This document shows positions 1 to 8,278 of a stretch of DNA of 20,939 nucleotides, in pieces; the stretch's first letter is position 1, and each line of letters starts with the position of its first letter. A program made the translations under genes and the position numbers. A model generated the notes under the pieces. The model worked only from the letters and a program-made list of their open reading frames with translations. It searched no databases and was not told the origin of the DNA. This DNA is from JAZNQL01 sp045531205. GTDB taxonomy: Bacteria; Bacillota; Clostridia; UMGS1883; UMGS1540. The stretch is from assembly GCA_045531205.1 (NCBI GenBank), contig JAZSDN010000102.1:1-20939 (forward strand). Reading direction: 5' to 3'.

Positions 1-153
1 TTACATTCCTGTTGCATAACTTGTTTTCTAATACCTTTTTGGGGCTTCCCTTGGGAAGTCTGTTTGCCATGCCTGTTTTTATTAGATAAATTTTTAACTT
101 TTTTTATTTTACCTATTGACTTTTAATAGTTAGTCTTTCGTTTATCTTAAAAA
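1..153. other. non-coding flank downstream of pcrA
   Basis: No convincing gene is visible here. A short inverted repeat at 43-60 (GGCTTCCC / GGGAAGTC, two-base loop) lies about 95 bases beyond the pcrA stop. On the pcrA (minus) strand it is not followed by a T-run, so I do not call it a terminator with confidence. The rest is AT-rich, with T-runs at about 98-112. Confidence 0.4.
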
Positions 154-2337
154 TTAAATCTTTTTAAGATTTGCATATACGCCAAGTAATATTTTTGTAC
201 CGTGATTATCGAATGCTATTTCAAGCTTTATATCGTTACCCACAGGGGTGGCACTTAAAATTGTACCTTCGCCGAATTTTTTGTGCAGAACACGTTCTCC
301 TCTTGAGTAGCCCTCGCCGCTGTAGGTGGGTTCTGCCTTGACCTGATAGCCTGTAAAGCCTGCAGGCTTTGGTGCGGATATGTTTGCACCAGTCTTAAAG
401 CTTGGCTCGGAAGAGTGAACGTTTAAGAGTTCATCGGGAATTTCGCTGACAAAGCGTGAGGGCTTTGCGTAAATTGTTGAGCCCTGAAAAAGTCTTTGAC
501 GGCAGTTTGTAACAAAAAGTTCTTCTTTTGCACGGGTAATACCTACATAGCAAAGTCTTCGTTCTTCTTCAATTCCTTCGCTTGTATCAGCTGAACGCAT
601 TGAGGGGAATATACCCTCTTCCATTCCGCATAAGAATACAACGGGAAATTCAAGTCCTTTTGCTGTGTGAAGTGTCATCATAACTGCGGCATCAACCTCG
701 CCGTCATATCCGTCGGCATCGGAAACAAGGGACACGTTATCCAAAAATTCGCCTAATGTTGCCCCTTCGTTTTCCTGCTCGTAGGAAACTGCACCCGAAA
801 TAAATTCTCGCACGTTTTCGGCACGGGTTCTGTTTTCGTCAACATCGGGGTTTAATGTATACTGGGCAAGGTAGCCCGAATTTTCCATTGTAAGCTTTAT
901 AAGCTCTGATACAGACATTTCGTCTTTTTTATCGGCAATGCTTTTCATCATTTTGCCAAACTCGCTCATCTGCAGTTTTGCTTTTCCTAAATCGTCTGTA
1001 TATTCAGGGTTTGAAATAAGCTCGAAAAGGCTTATTCCAAGCTCGTTTGCTTTTGCAAGTGCATTGCTTACAGATACATCGCCTATTTTTCGTTTAGGCT
1101 CGTTTATAATTCGTACCAAACTTAAATTGTCGCTTGGATTTTCAAGCACTTTTAAGTATGCTATAACATCTTTTATTTCCTTACGGTCATAAAAACGGTG
1201 TCCCGCTAAAATTCTGTAAGGAAGGGCTGCTCGCATAAAGCTTTCTTCAAGCACACGGGATTGTGCGTTCATACGATAAAGAACTGCCATATCGGAATAT
1301 TTTATTCCTTTTTTATTTAAGGCGTGCATTTTTAAGGCTATAAAAGATGCCTCGTCACGCTCGTCGAGTGCTGTATAGCTTTCTATTTTATCTCCGCCCT
1401 GCTTTGCCGTCCAAAGCTTTTTATCGTGTCTGCCTTTGTTATTTTTTATAACCTCGTTTGCCGCAGACAAAATGTTCTGTGTAGAACGGTAGTTTTGTTC
1501 AAGCTTTATAACGGTTGCATCGGGGAAGTCTTTTTCAAATTCAAGAATATTTCTTATATCGGCACCGCGGAAGCCGTAAATGCTCTGGTCGTCATCGCCA
1601 ACTGCACAGATGTTTCTATGCTCGTCCGACAAAAGCTTTACAAGGCGGTACTGTGCTGAGTTTGTGTCCTGATATTCATCAATATGTATATACAGAAATT
1701 TTTTTCTGTAAAAAGATAAAACCTCGGGACATTTTTCGAAAAGCTTTACGGTATAAGAAATTAAATCGTCAAAATCAAGGGCATTATTCTGTGTAAGCTT
1801 TTTTTGATAAAGAGAATATATTTTTGCAATGTTTTTCATACGGTAATTGCCACTGTATATTGCCTCGTATTCTTCGGGGTCCATTACCATATCCTTTGCT
1901 CCGCTTATGCAGGATAAAACTGACTGCGGCGGATACTCTTTATCGGAAAAGTTAAGTTCCTTTAAAACTTCTTTTACAAGTTTTTTCTGGTCGTCGGAAT
2001 CATATATTACAAAGCTGCGCGATATGCCCAGCTTATCTATATCGCGACGCAGAATACGAACGCACATGGAATGGAAGGTTTTTACCCACATATCATCTGC
2101 TGAAGAGCCTATTAAGTCTTCTATTCTTGTTTTCATTTCTGCTGCCGCTTTGTTTGTAAAGGTTATTGCAAGAATGTTCCATGGAGCTACTCCGCATTCC
2201 CGTACAAGGTATGCTGTGCGGTAGGTAAGCACTCTTGTTTTTCCGCTGCCCGCTCCCGCGAGCACCAGAACCGGGCCCCGGACGGTGGAAACCGCCAGGG
2301 CCTGTTCAGGATTAAGCTGTGATAAAATTTCGCTCAT
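154..2337 (-). CDS. pcrA: ATP-dependent DNA helicase PcrA/UvrD (superfamily 1A)
   Basis: A 3'-5' DNA helicase of the PcrA/UvrD/Rep family, which in Gram-positive bacteria unwinds DNA in repair, replication restart and removal of recombinase filaments. At 727 residues it has the family's usual length. Visible motifs in order are the Q motif LNPEQ (8-12), Walker A AGAGSGKT (27-34), motif II DEYQDTN (220-226) and motif III GDDDQSIYGFRGAD (247-260). Further on are the motif V/VI regions (MTLHTAKGLEFPVVF and RRLCYVGITRA). The C-terminal 50 residues (RGERVLHKKFGEGTI) form the Tudor-like domain typical of PcrA, which favours PcrA over other UvrD paralogues. It is the last gene of the minus-strand operon and starts 4 bases after the transketolase C-subunit stop. 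Its ribosome binding site is weak (AGAAAG inside the upstream gene's end), which suggests translational coupling. Confidence 0.96.
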   Translation of the reverse strand: MSEILSQLNPEQALAVSTVRGPVLVLAGAGSGKTRVLTYRTAYLVRECGVAPWNILAITFTNKAAAEMKTRIEDLIGSSADDMWVKTFHSMCVRILRRDIDKLGISRSFVIYDSDDQKKLVKEVLKELNFSDKEYPPQSVLSCISGAKDMVMDPEEYEAIYSGNYRMKNIAKIYSLYQKKLTQNNALDFDDLISYTVKLFEKCPEVLSFYRKKFLYIHIDEYQDTNSAQYRLVKLLSDEHRNICAVGDDDQSIYGFRGADIRNILEFEKDFPDATVIKLEQNYRSTQNILSAANEVIKNNKGRHDKKLWTAKQGGDKIESYTALDERDEASFIALKMHALNKKGIKYSDMAVLYRMNAQSRVLEESFMRAALPYRILAGHRFYDRKEIKDVIAYLKVLENPSDNLSLVRIINEPKRKIGDVSVSNALAKANELGISLFELISNPEYTDDLGKAKLQMSEFGKMMKSIADKKDEMSVSELIKLTMENSGYLAQYTLNPDVDENRTRAENVREFISGAVSYEQENEGATLGEFLDNVSLVSDADGYDGEVDAAVMMTLHTAKGLEFPVVFLCGMEEGIFPSMRSADTSEGIEEERRLCYVGITRAKEELFVTNCRQRLFQGSTIYAKPSRFVSEIPDELLNVHSSEPSFKTGANISAPKPAGFTGYQVKAEPTYSGEGYSRGERVLHKKFGEGTILSATPVGNDIKLEIAFDNHGTKILLGVYANLKKI

Positions 2338-2341
2338 TTTA

Positions 2342-3280
2342 TTACTTTCTGCTTATTGCTTTTTCTGCTGCTTTTGCTATATCTTCTGCTGTTAAGCCGT
2401 AAATTTTAAGAAGGTCTGCAGGAACACCGCTCTTACCGAACTTATCCTGAATACCTACTCTTTCCATAGGAACGGGTTTGTTTTCTACTAAAACTTCTGC
2501 AACTGCACTGCCGAGTCCGCCAAAGATTGTATGTTCTTCAGCTGTTACGATAGCACCTGTTTTTTCTGCAGCGCGTACTATGAGTTCCTTATCGATAGGC
2601 TTAATTGTATGGATGTTGATTACCATTGCAGAAATTCCTTTTTCTTTTAAGATTTCTGCTGCCTTTATAGCTTCGGGTACCATAAGACCTGTTGCTATAA
2701 TGGAAACATCTGTACCTTCGGAGATAACTACACCTTTGCCGAGTTCAAACTTATATGTATCCTTATCAAATATTGTGGGTACTGAAAGTCTGCCGAAACG
2801 AAGATAGAAGGGACCGTCTGTTTCGATAGCTGCTTTTACTGCTGCACGTGATTCTGTAGCATCAGCAGGGCAGATTACTGTCATACCGGGAAGTGAACGC
2901 ATTAAAGCTATATCTTCTATGCTCTGGTGGGTTGCACCGTCTTCACCTACAGAGATACCTGCGTGTGTAGCACCGATTTTTACATTAAGGTGAGGATATG
3001 CAATTGCATTTCTTACCTGTTCAAATGCACGGCATGCTGCAAAAATTGCAAATGAGCTTGTGAATACTGTTTTACCGCAAGTTGAAATACCTGCTGCTGT
3101 GCTCATCATATTTGCTTCTGCAATACCTGTGTTGAAAAATCTTTCGGGGAATTTATTTTTAAATGTATCTGTTTTTGTTGATTTTGAAAGGTCGGCATCA
3201 AGCACTAAAAAGTCATACTGTGCACCGAATTCGGCAAGCGCTTCACCGTAAGCTTCTCTTGTAGCTTTCTTTTCACTCAT
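2342..3280 (-). CDS. transketolase, C-terminal subunit
   Basis: The C-terminal half of a split transketolase (pyrimidine-binding plus C-terminal domains), 312 residues. Together with the upstream N-subunit it would form a thiamine diphosphate enzyme that moves two-carbon units between sugar phosphates in the non-oxidative pentose phosphate pathway. The sequence shows the DXP-synthase/transketolase central-domain pattern: FFNTGIAEANMMSTAAGIS near the start, then GVSVGEDGATHQSIEDIALMRSLPGMTVICPAD-type segments, and a C-terminal domain with VTAEEHTIFGGLGSAV. The start is set by AAGGAGG nine bases upstream of ATG at 3280. It follows the N-subunit by 14 bases. Splitting transketolase into two polypeptides is common in Clostridia. 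The members are often annotated tktA/tktB-like, but I give no symbol because donor and acceptor specificity cannot be read from the sequence. Confidence 0.93.
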   Translation of the reverse strand: MSEKKATREAYGEALAEFGAQYDFLVLDADLSKSTKTDTFKNKFPERFFNTGIAEANMMSTAAGISTCGKTVFTSSFAIFAACRAFEQVRNAIAYPHLNVKIGATHAGISVGEDGATHQSIEDIALMRSLPGMTVICPADATESRAAVKAAIETDGPFYLRFGRLSVPTIFDKDTYKFELGKGVVISEGTDVSIIATGLMVPEAIKAAEILKEKGISAMVINIHTIKPIDKELIVRAAEKTGAIVTAEEHTIFGGLGSAVAEVLVENKPVPMERVGIQDKFGKSGVPADLLKIYGLTAEDIAKAAEKAISRK

Positions 3281-3294
3281 TGTCTATATCCTCC

Positions 3295-4125
3295 TTAAAA
3301 AACGTTTTCGTCAAGTTCTTTCATAGCTGCTGCATATTCGTCATCGCTGGGAGCTTTGCCGTGCCAGCCTGCCTGATTTTCCATAAAGGAAACGCCTTTA
3401 CCCTTAACACTCTTTAAAATGATTGCTGTGGGCTGTCCTTTTGTTGCTTTTGCTTTGTTTACTGCTTCTTCGATGCAGTCAAAGTCGTGAGCATCTGTAA
3501 CAATTACGTTCCAGCCAAAAGCTTCAAACTTCTTGTCGATAGGTGTGGGGTTCATAACCTTTGTTATGTCACCGTCTATCTGCAAGCCGTTAAAGTCGAT
3601 GAAAGCTGTTAAGTTGTCAAGCTTATAGTGGGGTGCATACATTGCTGCTTCCCAAACCTGACCTTCTTCAAGTTCACCGTCGCCGAGAACTGTGTATACA
3701 CGGTAAGATTTACCGTCAACCTTTCCTGCTAAAGCCATTCCGTTTGCAGCCGAGATGCCCTGTCCGAGCGAGCCGCTTGACATATCTACACCGGGAACGC
3801 CCTTCATATCGGGATGTCCTTCAAGGTAGCTGTCTGTATGTCTGAAGCCGGGGATATCTTCTGTGGGGAAAAATCCTCTTTCAGCAAGTGTGCCGTAAAG
3901 TGCGGGCGCACAGTGACCTTTTGAGAGTACAAATCTGTCTCTGTCGGGGTTTTTAGGATTTTTGGGATCAATGTTCATTTCTTCAAAATACAGGTATGCC
4001 ATTACATCAGCTATGCCGAGTGATCCTCCGGGATGACCTGATTTTGCTGAGTGTACTGCTGTGAGTACATGCTTACGAATGTTGTTTGCCTTTTCGCAAA
4101 GCATTTTCTTTTTTGCTGCTTCCAT
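3295..4125 (-). CDS. transketolase, N-terminal (TPP-binding) subunit
   Basis: The N-terminal half of the split transketolase, 276 residues, carrying the diphosphate-binding part of the thiamine diphosphate site. The TPP motif is present as GDGELEEGQVWEAAM followed about 20 residues later by DFNGLQIDG, the classical GDG-to-N arrangement. Early histidines in SAKSGHPGGSLG and SKGHCAPALYG match the substrate and TPP contacts of the family. The start at 4125 is preceded by AAAGGAAG. It lies 31 bases downstream of the yitT-like stop and 14 bases upstream of the C-subunit gene. The order N then C supports co-translation of the two subunits. Being in one operon with cysE/cysS and pcrA looks like housekeeping grouping and does not indicate a shared pathway. 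Confidence 0.93.
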   Translation of the reverse strand: MEAAKKKMLCEKANNIRKHVLTAVHSAKSGHPGGSLGIADVMAYLYFEEMNIDPKNPKNPDRDRFVLSKGHCAPALYGTLAERGFFPTEDIPGFRHTDSYLEGHPDMKGVPGVDMSSGSLGQGISAANGMALAGKVDGKSYRVYTVLGDGELEEGQVWEAAMYAPHYKLDNLTAFIDFNGLQIDGDITKVMNPTPIDKKFEAFGWNVIVTDAHDFDCIEEAVNKAKATKGQPTAIILKSVKGKGVSFMENQAGWHGKAPSDDEYAAAMKELDENVF

Positions 4126-4156
4126 TAGTCTTCTTCCTTTCGTTTATATATATTTT

Positions 4157-5008
4157 TTAATTATTAAAACCTTCTCCTACTACTTCGCGTGCGTCACTTA
4201 ATATAAAGAACGCTTTTGGATCGAGGTCCTTAACAATCCTTTTTATTTCCGAAACCTCTGCTCTGCGCATTGTGCACATTAAAAGGTTTTTGGAATTTTT
4301 AGTGTACATTCCCACTGCTTGCAGGGCAGTGACTCCTCTGCCTGTTTTTTGCATAATCTGCTTTGCAATTTCGTCGCCTTTTTCGCTTATTATATAGCAA
4401 ACCTTTGCAAAGTTTATGCCTTCTACCATATAATCTATAATTTTTGTATCAACAAAAAGGGCAATTACTGCGTAAAGCGAAAGCTTTATGTTACCAAAAA
4501 CTATACTCTGTGCAGTAATTATTATAAGGTCTGTTACAAGTATTGCCCCGCCTATAGGAAGAGACGGGAATTTACGCCTTACAAGCCAGCCCGCAATATC
4601 GGTGCCGCCCGTTGAGCCGCCTGAATATATTACAAGCCCATAGCCTATGCCTATTCCTACTCCGCCGAAAATTGCGGATATTATATAATCCTCGCCTATG
4701 CCGAGCACTGCGGGGTTTATTTTTGCAAAAAGGTCTACGAATACTGCATTTAAAAACATACCAATAAGGCTTTTTATAAAAAACCTTCTGTTCATTTTAA
4801 AGCTTGCCAAAAACAAAGGTATATTTAAAAGCAGTATATAAACGCCTGTTGACATCCCTGTTTTATCTGAAAGTATGGCGGCTATGCTGCTTACTCCCCC
4901 GGGAGTTATATGAAGGGGGAACAAAAACAAGTCAAATGATATTGCCGCTACTGCCGCACCAAAAGTTAAAATTAAAATGTTAATTATTTCTTTCTTCCAG
5001 TTTTTCAC
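4157..5008 (-). CDS. YitT/DUF161 family membrane protein with C-terminal DUF2179 domain
   Basis: An integral membrane protein of the YitT (DUF161) family, 283 residues. Hydrophobic segments at about 9-30, 50-70, 77-94, 107-128, 150-170 and 172-192 fit the family's five to six helices. The glycine-rich signatures PGGVSSIA and YSGGSTGGTDI are typical. The C-terminal part (about 220-275, TGRGVTALQAVGMYTK...ILSDAREVVGEGF) is the soluble DUF2179 domain. Family members are widespread in Firmicutes; transport or export roles have been suggested but no substrate can be inferred here. The start codon is GTG at 5006-5008, with a GGAG motif inside the end of mrnC. The gene overlaps mrnC by 29 bases. The first in-frame ATG further in would remove part of helix 1, so I keep the GTG. 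Confidence 0.88.
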   Translation of the reverse strand: MKNWKKEIINILILTFGAAVAAISFDLFLFPLHITPGGVSSIAAILSDKTGMSTGVYILLLNIPLFLASFKMNRRFFIKSLIGMFLNAVFVDLFAKINPAVLGIGEDYIISAIFGGVGIGIGYGLVIYSGGSTGGTDIAGWLVRRKFPSLPIGGAILVTDLIIITAQSIVFGNIKLSLYAVIALFVDTKIIDYMVEGINFAKVCYIISEKGDEIAKQIMQKTGRGVTALQAVGMYTKNSKNLLMCTMRRAEVSEIKRIVKDLDPKAFFILSDAREVVGEGFNN

Positions 5009-5369
5009 AAATAAGCTCCATAAGTTCCTCCACCCTCTTTGTGTTGCCTAAAAGATAAAGATAACCTATTAAAGCTTCAACACCTGTTGCTATGTGATAG
5101 TCTGCTATTTGAGCGTGCTTGGGAACTGTGCCGGGGGTTGCGTTCCGTCCGCGTTTGAAAATTTGGGTTTCTTCCTCGGTCAGACTTTCGCATATCATAC
5201 TGTAGGCTTTTGCCTGTGCTTCTGCCTTAACATATTTTACCGCTTCGGCATGAAGCTTTCCAACAGGTATGTTGCCTCGTTTTACAAGGCGTGTTCTGAC
5301 AAATATATCATAAACAGAATCGCCTATATATGCCAGTACAAGGGGTGAATATTCTATTGCCTTCTCCAT
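4980..5369 (-). CDS. mrnC: Mini-ribonuclease III
   Basis: Mini-III, a dimeric RNase III-type nuclease without a double-strand RNA-binding domain. In Bacillus it trims the ends of 23S rRNA precursor. At 129 residues it is the usual size. The catalytic signature AYIGDSVYDIFVR lies near residues 14-26 and supplies the acidic metal-binding residues. A second conserved block, GRNATPGTVPKHAQIADYHIATGVEALIGYLYL, carries the remaining acidic position. ATG at 5369 has GAAGGA about six bases upstream. It overlaps the cysS end by 16 bases and the yitT-like gene by 29 bases. The cysE-cysS-mrnC order is a classical Firmicutes arrangement and supports the call. Confidence 0.95.
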   Translation of the reverse strand: MEKAIEYSPLVLAYIGDSVYDIFVRTRLVKRGNIPVGKLHAEAVKYVKAEAQAKAYSMICESLTEEETQIFKRGRNATPGTVPKHAQIADYHIATGVEALIGYLYLLGNTKRVEELMELICEKLEERNN

Positions 5370-6709
5370 TTTATTCCTTCTCTTGTATCTTCAAGTATTA
5401 TTCCCATTGCAAGTAAGTCTGCACGTATTTTATCGGCAAGAGCAAAGTCTTTGTCTTTTCTTGCCTGCTGTCTTTTTTGTATAAGCTCTTCAATTTCGCT
5501 GTCGAGTGTTTCTTTTTCTCTGCCCGAAAGTATACCTAAAACCGAGCCGAGCTCTAAAAGCATTGCTTTTGCACCGCTTATATTTTCGCCTTTGTCTATC
5601 TTGGAGTTTATATCTCGTACAAGCTCAAAGAGTACCGAAATTGCATCTGCTGTGTTGAAGTCATCATCAAGTGCTGCTTTGAATTTTGTGCGGTATGTAT
5701 CAAAGATATCGGACTGTGTATCTTCTGCTCCTTCAAGGCGTTCAAGACAGGTATAAAGTCTGTCAAGTCCTGCTTTTGACGATGCTATAAGCTCGTCGCT
5801 GAAGTTTACGGGGTTGCGGTAATGTGCTGATAAAAGGAAAAATCTTATTACTTCGCCATCATATTTTTCGAGTATATCACGAACGGTAAAGAAGTTGCCT
5901 TTTGATTTTGACATTTTTTCGTTATTTATATTAATGTAACCGTTATGGAGCCAATAATTCGCAAAAGTTACTCCGTTTGCACATTCGCTTTGTGCTTTTT
6001 CATTTTCGTGGTGGGGGAATATAAGGTCTTTACCACCGCTGTGTATATCAATTGTAGGACCTAAATATTTATTTACCATTGCTGAGCATTCAATATGCCA
6101 GCCGGGTCTGCCTTTGCCCCAGGGACTTTCCCATGCAATTTCGCTTTCTTCCTTCTGTGCTTTCCACAGTGCAAAATCCATAGGTTCACGTTTTTTCTCG
6201 CCTACACTTATTCTTGCACCAACCTCTAAATCTTCGAGTGGCTGGTGTCCAAGCTCGCCATACTTTTCGAATTTTGAAGACGAGAAGTAAACATCCCCTT
6301 CAACCTCATAAGCATAGCCTTTTTCGATAAGGCTTTTTACTACGTCGATAATTGCGTCTATATTTTCTGTTGCTCTTGGATGAATGCTTGCAGGGGTTAT
6401 GCCTAAAGCTTTTGCATCCTTAAAATATTCTTCAATATATTTTTCGGCAACCTCGGGAACTGTTATTCCTTCTTCCTTTGCACGGTTTATAAGCTTATCG
6501 TCAACGTCTGTAAAGTTCTGCACAAAGGTTACTTTGTATCCGCAGTATTCAAAATAACGGCGGAGTGCATCAAACACTATAAAGGGACGTGCGTTTCCTA
6601 TATGGAAAAAATTATAAACTGTAGGTCCGCACGAATACATTTTTACTTCGCCTGGTGTTATTGGCACAAATTCGTCTTTTTGCATTGTTAATGTATTATA
6701 AAGTTTCAT
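5354..6709 (-). CDS. cysS: cysteinyl-tRNA synthetase
   Basis: Class I cysteinyl-tRNA synthetase, which charges tRNA-Cys with cysteine. I start it at the ATG at 6709 (MKLYNTL), giving 451 residues. This ATG has AAGGAG about seven bases upstream, whereas the longer reading from 6736 adds nine residues with no family support. Key motifs are the zinc-ligand cysteine in YSCGPTVYNFFHIGN, with the HIGH-type signature HIGN; further zinc ligands WHIECSAM and HHENEKAQSE; and the KMSKS loop EKMSKSKGN. The C-terminal helical anticodon-binding region ends IILEDTREGIKWRR, as usual. It overlaps cysE by 14 bases and mrnC by 16 bases, so the three are translationally coupled. Cysteine made through CysE and the charging enzyme are thus co-expressed. 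Confidence 0.97.
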   Translation of the reverse strand: MKLYNTLTMQKDEFVPITPGEVKMYSCGPTVYNFFHIGNARPFIVFDALRRYFEYCGYKVTFVQNFTDVDDKLINRAKEEGITVPEVAEKYIEEYFKDAKALGITPASIHPRATENIDAIIDVVKSLIEKGYAYEVEGDVYFSSSKFEKYGELGHQPLEDLEVGARISVGEKKREPMDFALWKAQKEESEIAWESPWGKGRPGWHIECSAMVNKYLGPTIDIHSGGKDLIFPHHENEKAQSECANGVTFANYWLHNGYININNEKMSKSKGNFFTVRDILEKYDGEVIRFFLLSAHYRNPVNFSDELIASSKAGLDRLYTCLERLEGAEDTQSDIFDTYRTKFKAALDDDFNTADAISVLFELVRDINSKIDKGENISGAKAMLLELGSVLGILSGREKETLDSEIEELIQKRQQARKDKDFALADKIRADLLAMGIILEDTREGIKWRRQ

Positions 6710-7331
6710 CGTGGTTCTCCTTTTCAAGTCTGTCAATTCTTGCGCTCATACGGCAAAGTTCCTGCGAGAGCGGGTCGGGAATATGTATCTGGTCAAGATT
6801 TGAAGAAATTCTTACATTATTTCTCTTAACTATTCTTGCAGGTACGCCGACACAGGTACAGTCGGGCGGAACTTCCCGAAGTACAACGGCATTTGATGCT
6901 ATTTTTGAATTATCGCCCACTTTAAAGGGACCAAGCACCTTTGCACCGGAACCTATCATAACATTGTTGCCTATGGTGGGGTGACGTTTGCCTTTGTCTT
7001 TACCTGTACCTCCCAAGGTTACTCCCTGATATATTGTAACATTATTTCCTATCTCTGTTGTTTCGCCTATTACAACTCCCATACCGTGGTCGATAAAAAG
7101 ACCTTCGCCAATGGTTGCGCCCGGATGAATTTCTATCCCTGTTGCGTTTCTTGCCATCTGCGAAATCCAGCGCGCGAGGAAAAAGCGTTTCTTTTTATAA
7201 AGCCAATGTGTCAGCCTGTGAAACTCAATAGCCCAAAGTCCCGGGTAGAGAAAAAATACTTCTGCCCTGTTTCTTGCTGCGGGGTCGCGTTCTAAAATTG
7301 TATCAATATCGTTTCTTAAATGCCTGAACAT
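6696..7331 (-). CDS. cysE: serine O-acetyltransferase
   Basis: Transfers acetyl from acetyl-CoA to L-serine, the first step of cysteine synthesis. The start is ATG at 7331 (MFRHLRNDIDTILERDPAARN), which has GGAGGTG seven bases upstream; the open frame continues upstream to 7505 but through promoter sequence. The resulting 211-residue protein has the short N-terminal helical domain followed by a left-handed beta helix of hexapeptide repeats. The catalytic and CoA region includes FIDHGMGVVIGETTEIGNN, TLGGTGKDKGKRHPTIGNN and the tail VGVPARIVKR. It is the first gene of the minus-strand operon and overlaps cysS by 14 bases. Its leader is only about 25 nucleotides, so no T-box or SAM riboswitch fits between promoter and start. 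Confidence 0.96.
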   Translation of the reverse strand: MFRHLRNDIDTILERDPAARNRAEVFFLYPGLWAIEFHRLTHWLYKKKRFFLARWISQMARNATGIEIHPGATIGEGLFIDHGMGVVIGETTEIGNNVTIYQGVTLGGTGKDKGKRHPTIGNNVMIGSGAKVLGPFKVGDNSKIASNAVVLREVPPDCTCVGVPARIVKRNNVRISSNLDQIHIPDPLSQELCRMSARIDRLEKENHDETL

Positions 7332-7361
7332 AAGGGCACACCTCCTGACACTACTCCATTT

Positions 7362-7390
7362 ATTATACAATCTTTTTAAGAAAAAAACAA
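7362..7390 (-). promoter_or_regulatory. sigma-A type promoter of the cysE operon
   Basis: Read on the minus strand, TTGTTT (plus 7385-7390) and TATAAT (plus 7362-7367) are separated by exactly 17 bases. The predicted start of transcription is near 7355, about 25 bases before the cysE ATG. Confidence 0.7.
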
Positions 7391-7432
7391 TATATATTTT
7401 CATAATTTTAATGTTTTTCTTGTTTTTTTGCC

Positions 7433-7461
7433 TTGACAGGTGCCCGATACAGATATAAAAT
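7433..7461 (+). promoter_or_regulatory. sigma-A type promoter of trmB
   Basis: TTGACA at 7433-7438 and TAAAAT at 7456-7461 with a 17-base spacer. It is divergent from, and only about 43 bases away from, the cysE promoter -35 box. The predicted start lies near 7468, about 14 bases before the trmB ATG. Confidence 0.7.
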
Positions 7462-7481
7462 ACTCTTATGAGGTGAAAAAA

Positions 7482-8102
7482 ATGAGAGTACGAAATAAAA
7501 AACACGCACCCGAAAGGCTTGCGGCGGTAGATAACTTAAGAGCAGAAAGCTTTGATGTATTTGAGAAAACTGCTCCCCTTCACATAGAAATAGGTTGTGG
7601 CAAGGGTGATTTTATATGCACTTTGGCAGAGCAAAATCCAAACATAAATTTTATTGCGGTTGAAAAGGTTACAAGCGTTATTATACTTGCAATGGAAAAG
7701 GCAGCAAGAAAAGGTATTACAAATCTTAAGTTTGTTTTGGGGGATGCCCAGCTTTTGGAAAATGCTCCCGAAAATTTGTGTGACAGAATTTATCTTAACT
7801 TTTCTGACCCCTGGCCAAGACGACGCCACGCAAAACGCCGTCTTACCGCTCCTTCGTTTTTAGAGCTTTACAAAAAGGTTTTAAAGGTTGGCGGACAGAT
7901 TCATTTAAAAACCGATAATCCTATTTTGTTTGAATCTTCCTTAAACACTTTATCGGATGCTGATTTTAAGCTTTCGAACATTACCTTTGATTTGCACAAA
8001 AGCGATTTTGAAGGAAACATAATGACCGAGTATGAAAGAAATTTTTCGGAAAAGGGGTTTCCTATTTACAGACTTGAAGCTAGCCTTAACAACCAACACT
8101 GA
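7482..8102 (+). CDS. trmB: tRNA (guanine-N7-)-methyltransferase
   Basis: Uses S-adenosylmethionine to methylate N7 of G46 in the variable loop of tRNAs. I place the start at ATG 7482 (MRVRNKKHAPERL), which has GAGGTG about seven bases upstream; the reading from 7440 begins inside the promoter. The protein is 206 residues, normal for the family. The SAM-binding motif IEIGCGKGDFICTLAEQNP and the acidic EK at the end of strand 2 (FIAVEKVTS) are present. The catalytic signature LNFSDPWPRRRHAKRRLTAPSFL contains the family-defining NFSDPWPK-like block. The gene is apparently monocistronic, with a hairpin just past its stop and a separate promoter for rpsF. Confidence 0.95.
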   Translation: MRVRNKKHAPERLAAVDNLRAESFDVFEKTAPLHIEIGCGKGDFICTLAEQNPNINFIAVEKVTSVIILAMEKAARKGITNLKFVLGDAQLLENAPENLCDRIYLNFSDPWPRRRHAKRRLTAPSFLELYKKVLKVGGQIHLKTDNPILFESSLNTLSDADFKLSNITFDLHKSDFEGNIMTEYERNFSEKGFPIYRLEASLNNQH

Positions 8103-8158
8103 AGATGCCTCAAACGGCGAATTTTCGGCATCTTCCGCCTTGTCGTCTTTGAAAGGCG
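8101..8158 (+). terminator. inverted repeats after trmB (weak terminator candidate)
   Basis: GAAGATGCC (8101-8109) pairs perfectly with GGCATCTTC (8127-8135), starting at the trmB stop. A second stem, CGCCTT (8136-8141) with AAGGCG (8153-8158), follows at once. The tail is pyrimidine-rich but has no clean T-run, so termination may be inefficient. Confidence 0.4.
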
Positions 8159-8188
8159 CTACTCCTTTAAAATAAATTGAAAAAAATA

Positions 8189-8217
8189 TTGACAAAAAAG
8201 TTTTGACGTGATATACT
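8189..8217 (+). promoter_or_regulatory. sigma-A type promoter of rpsF-ssb-rpsR
   Basis: TTGACA at 8189-8194 and TATACT at 8212-8217 with a 17-base spacer, close to consensus. It gives a leader of about 55 nucleotides before rpsF. Confidence 0.8.
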
Positions 8218-8231
8218 ACCTAGGTATCCTT

Positions 8232-8260
8232 GTCCCCTCGAAAGGTGGGGACCAAAGTCC
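8232..8260 (+). promoter_or_regulatory. rpsF leader hairpin, possible S6/S18 control element
   Basis: GTCCCC (8232-8237) pairs with GGGGAC (8247-8252). An alternative stem, GGAC (8249-8252) with GTCC (8257-8260), competes with it and sits directly before the ribosome binding site AAAGGAGGTG. rpsF leaders in many bacteria bind the S6:S18 complex through a stem displaying CCG. I see no CCG in this leader, so assignment to that motif is unproven. Confidence 0.35.
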
Positions 8261-8278
8261 AAAAGGAGGTGTAAAGAA

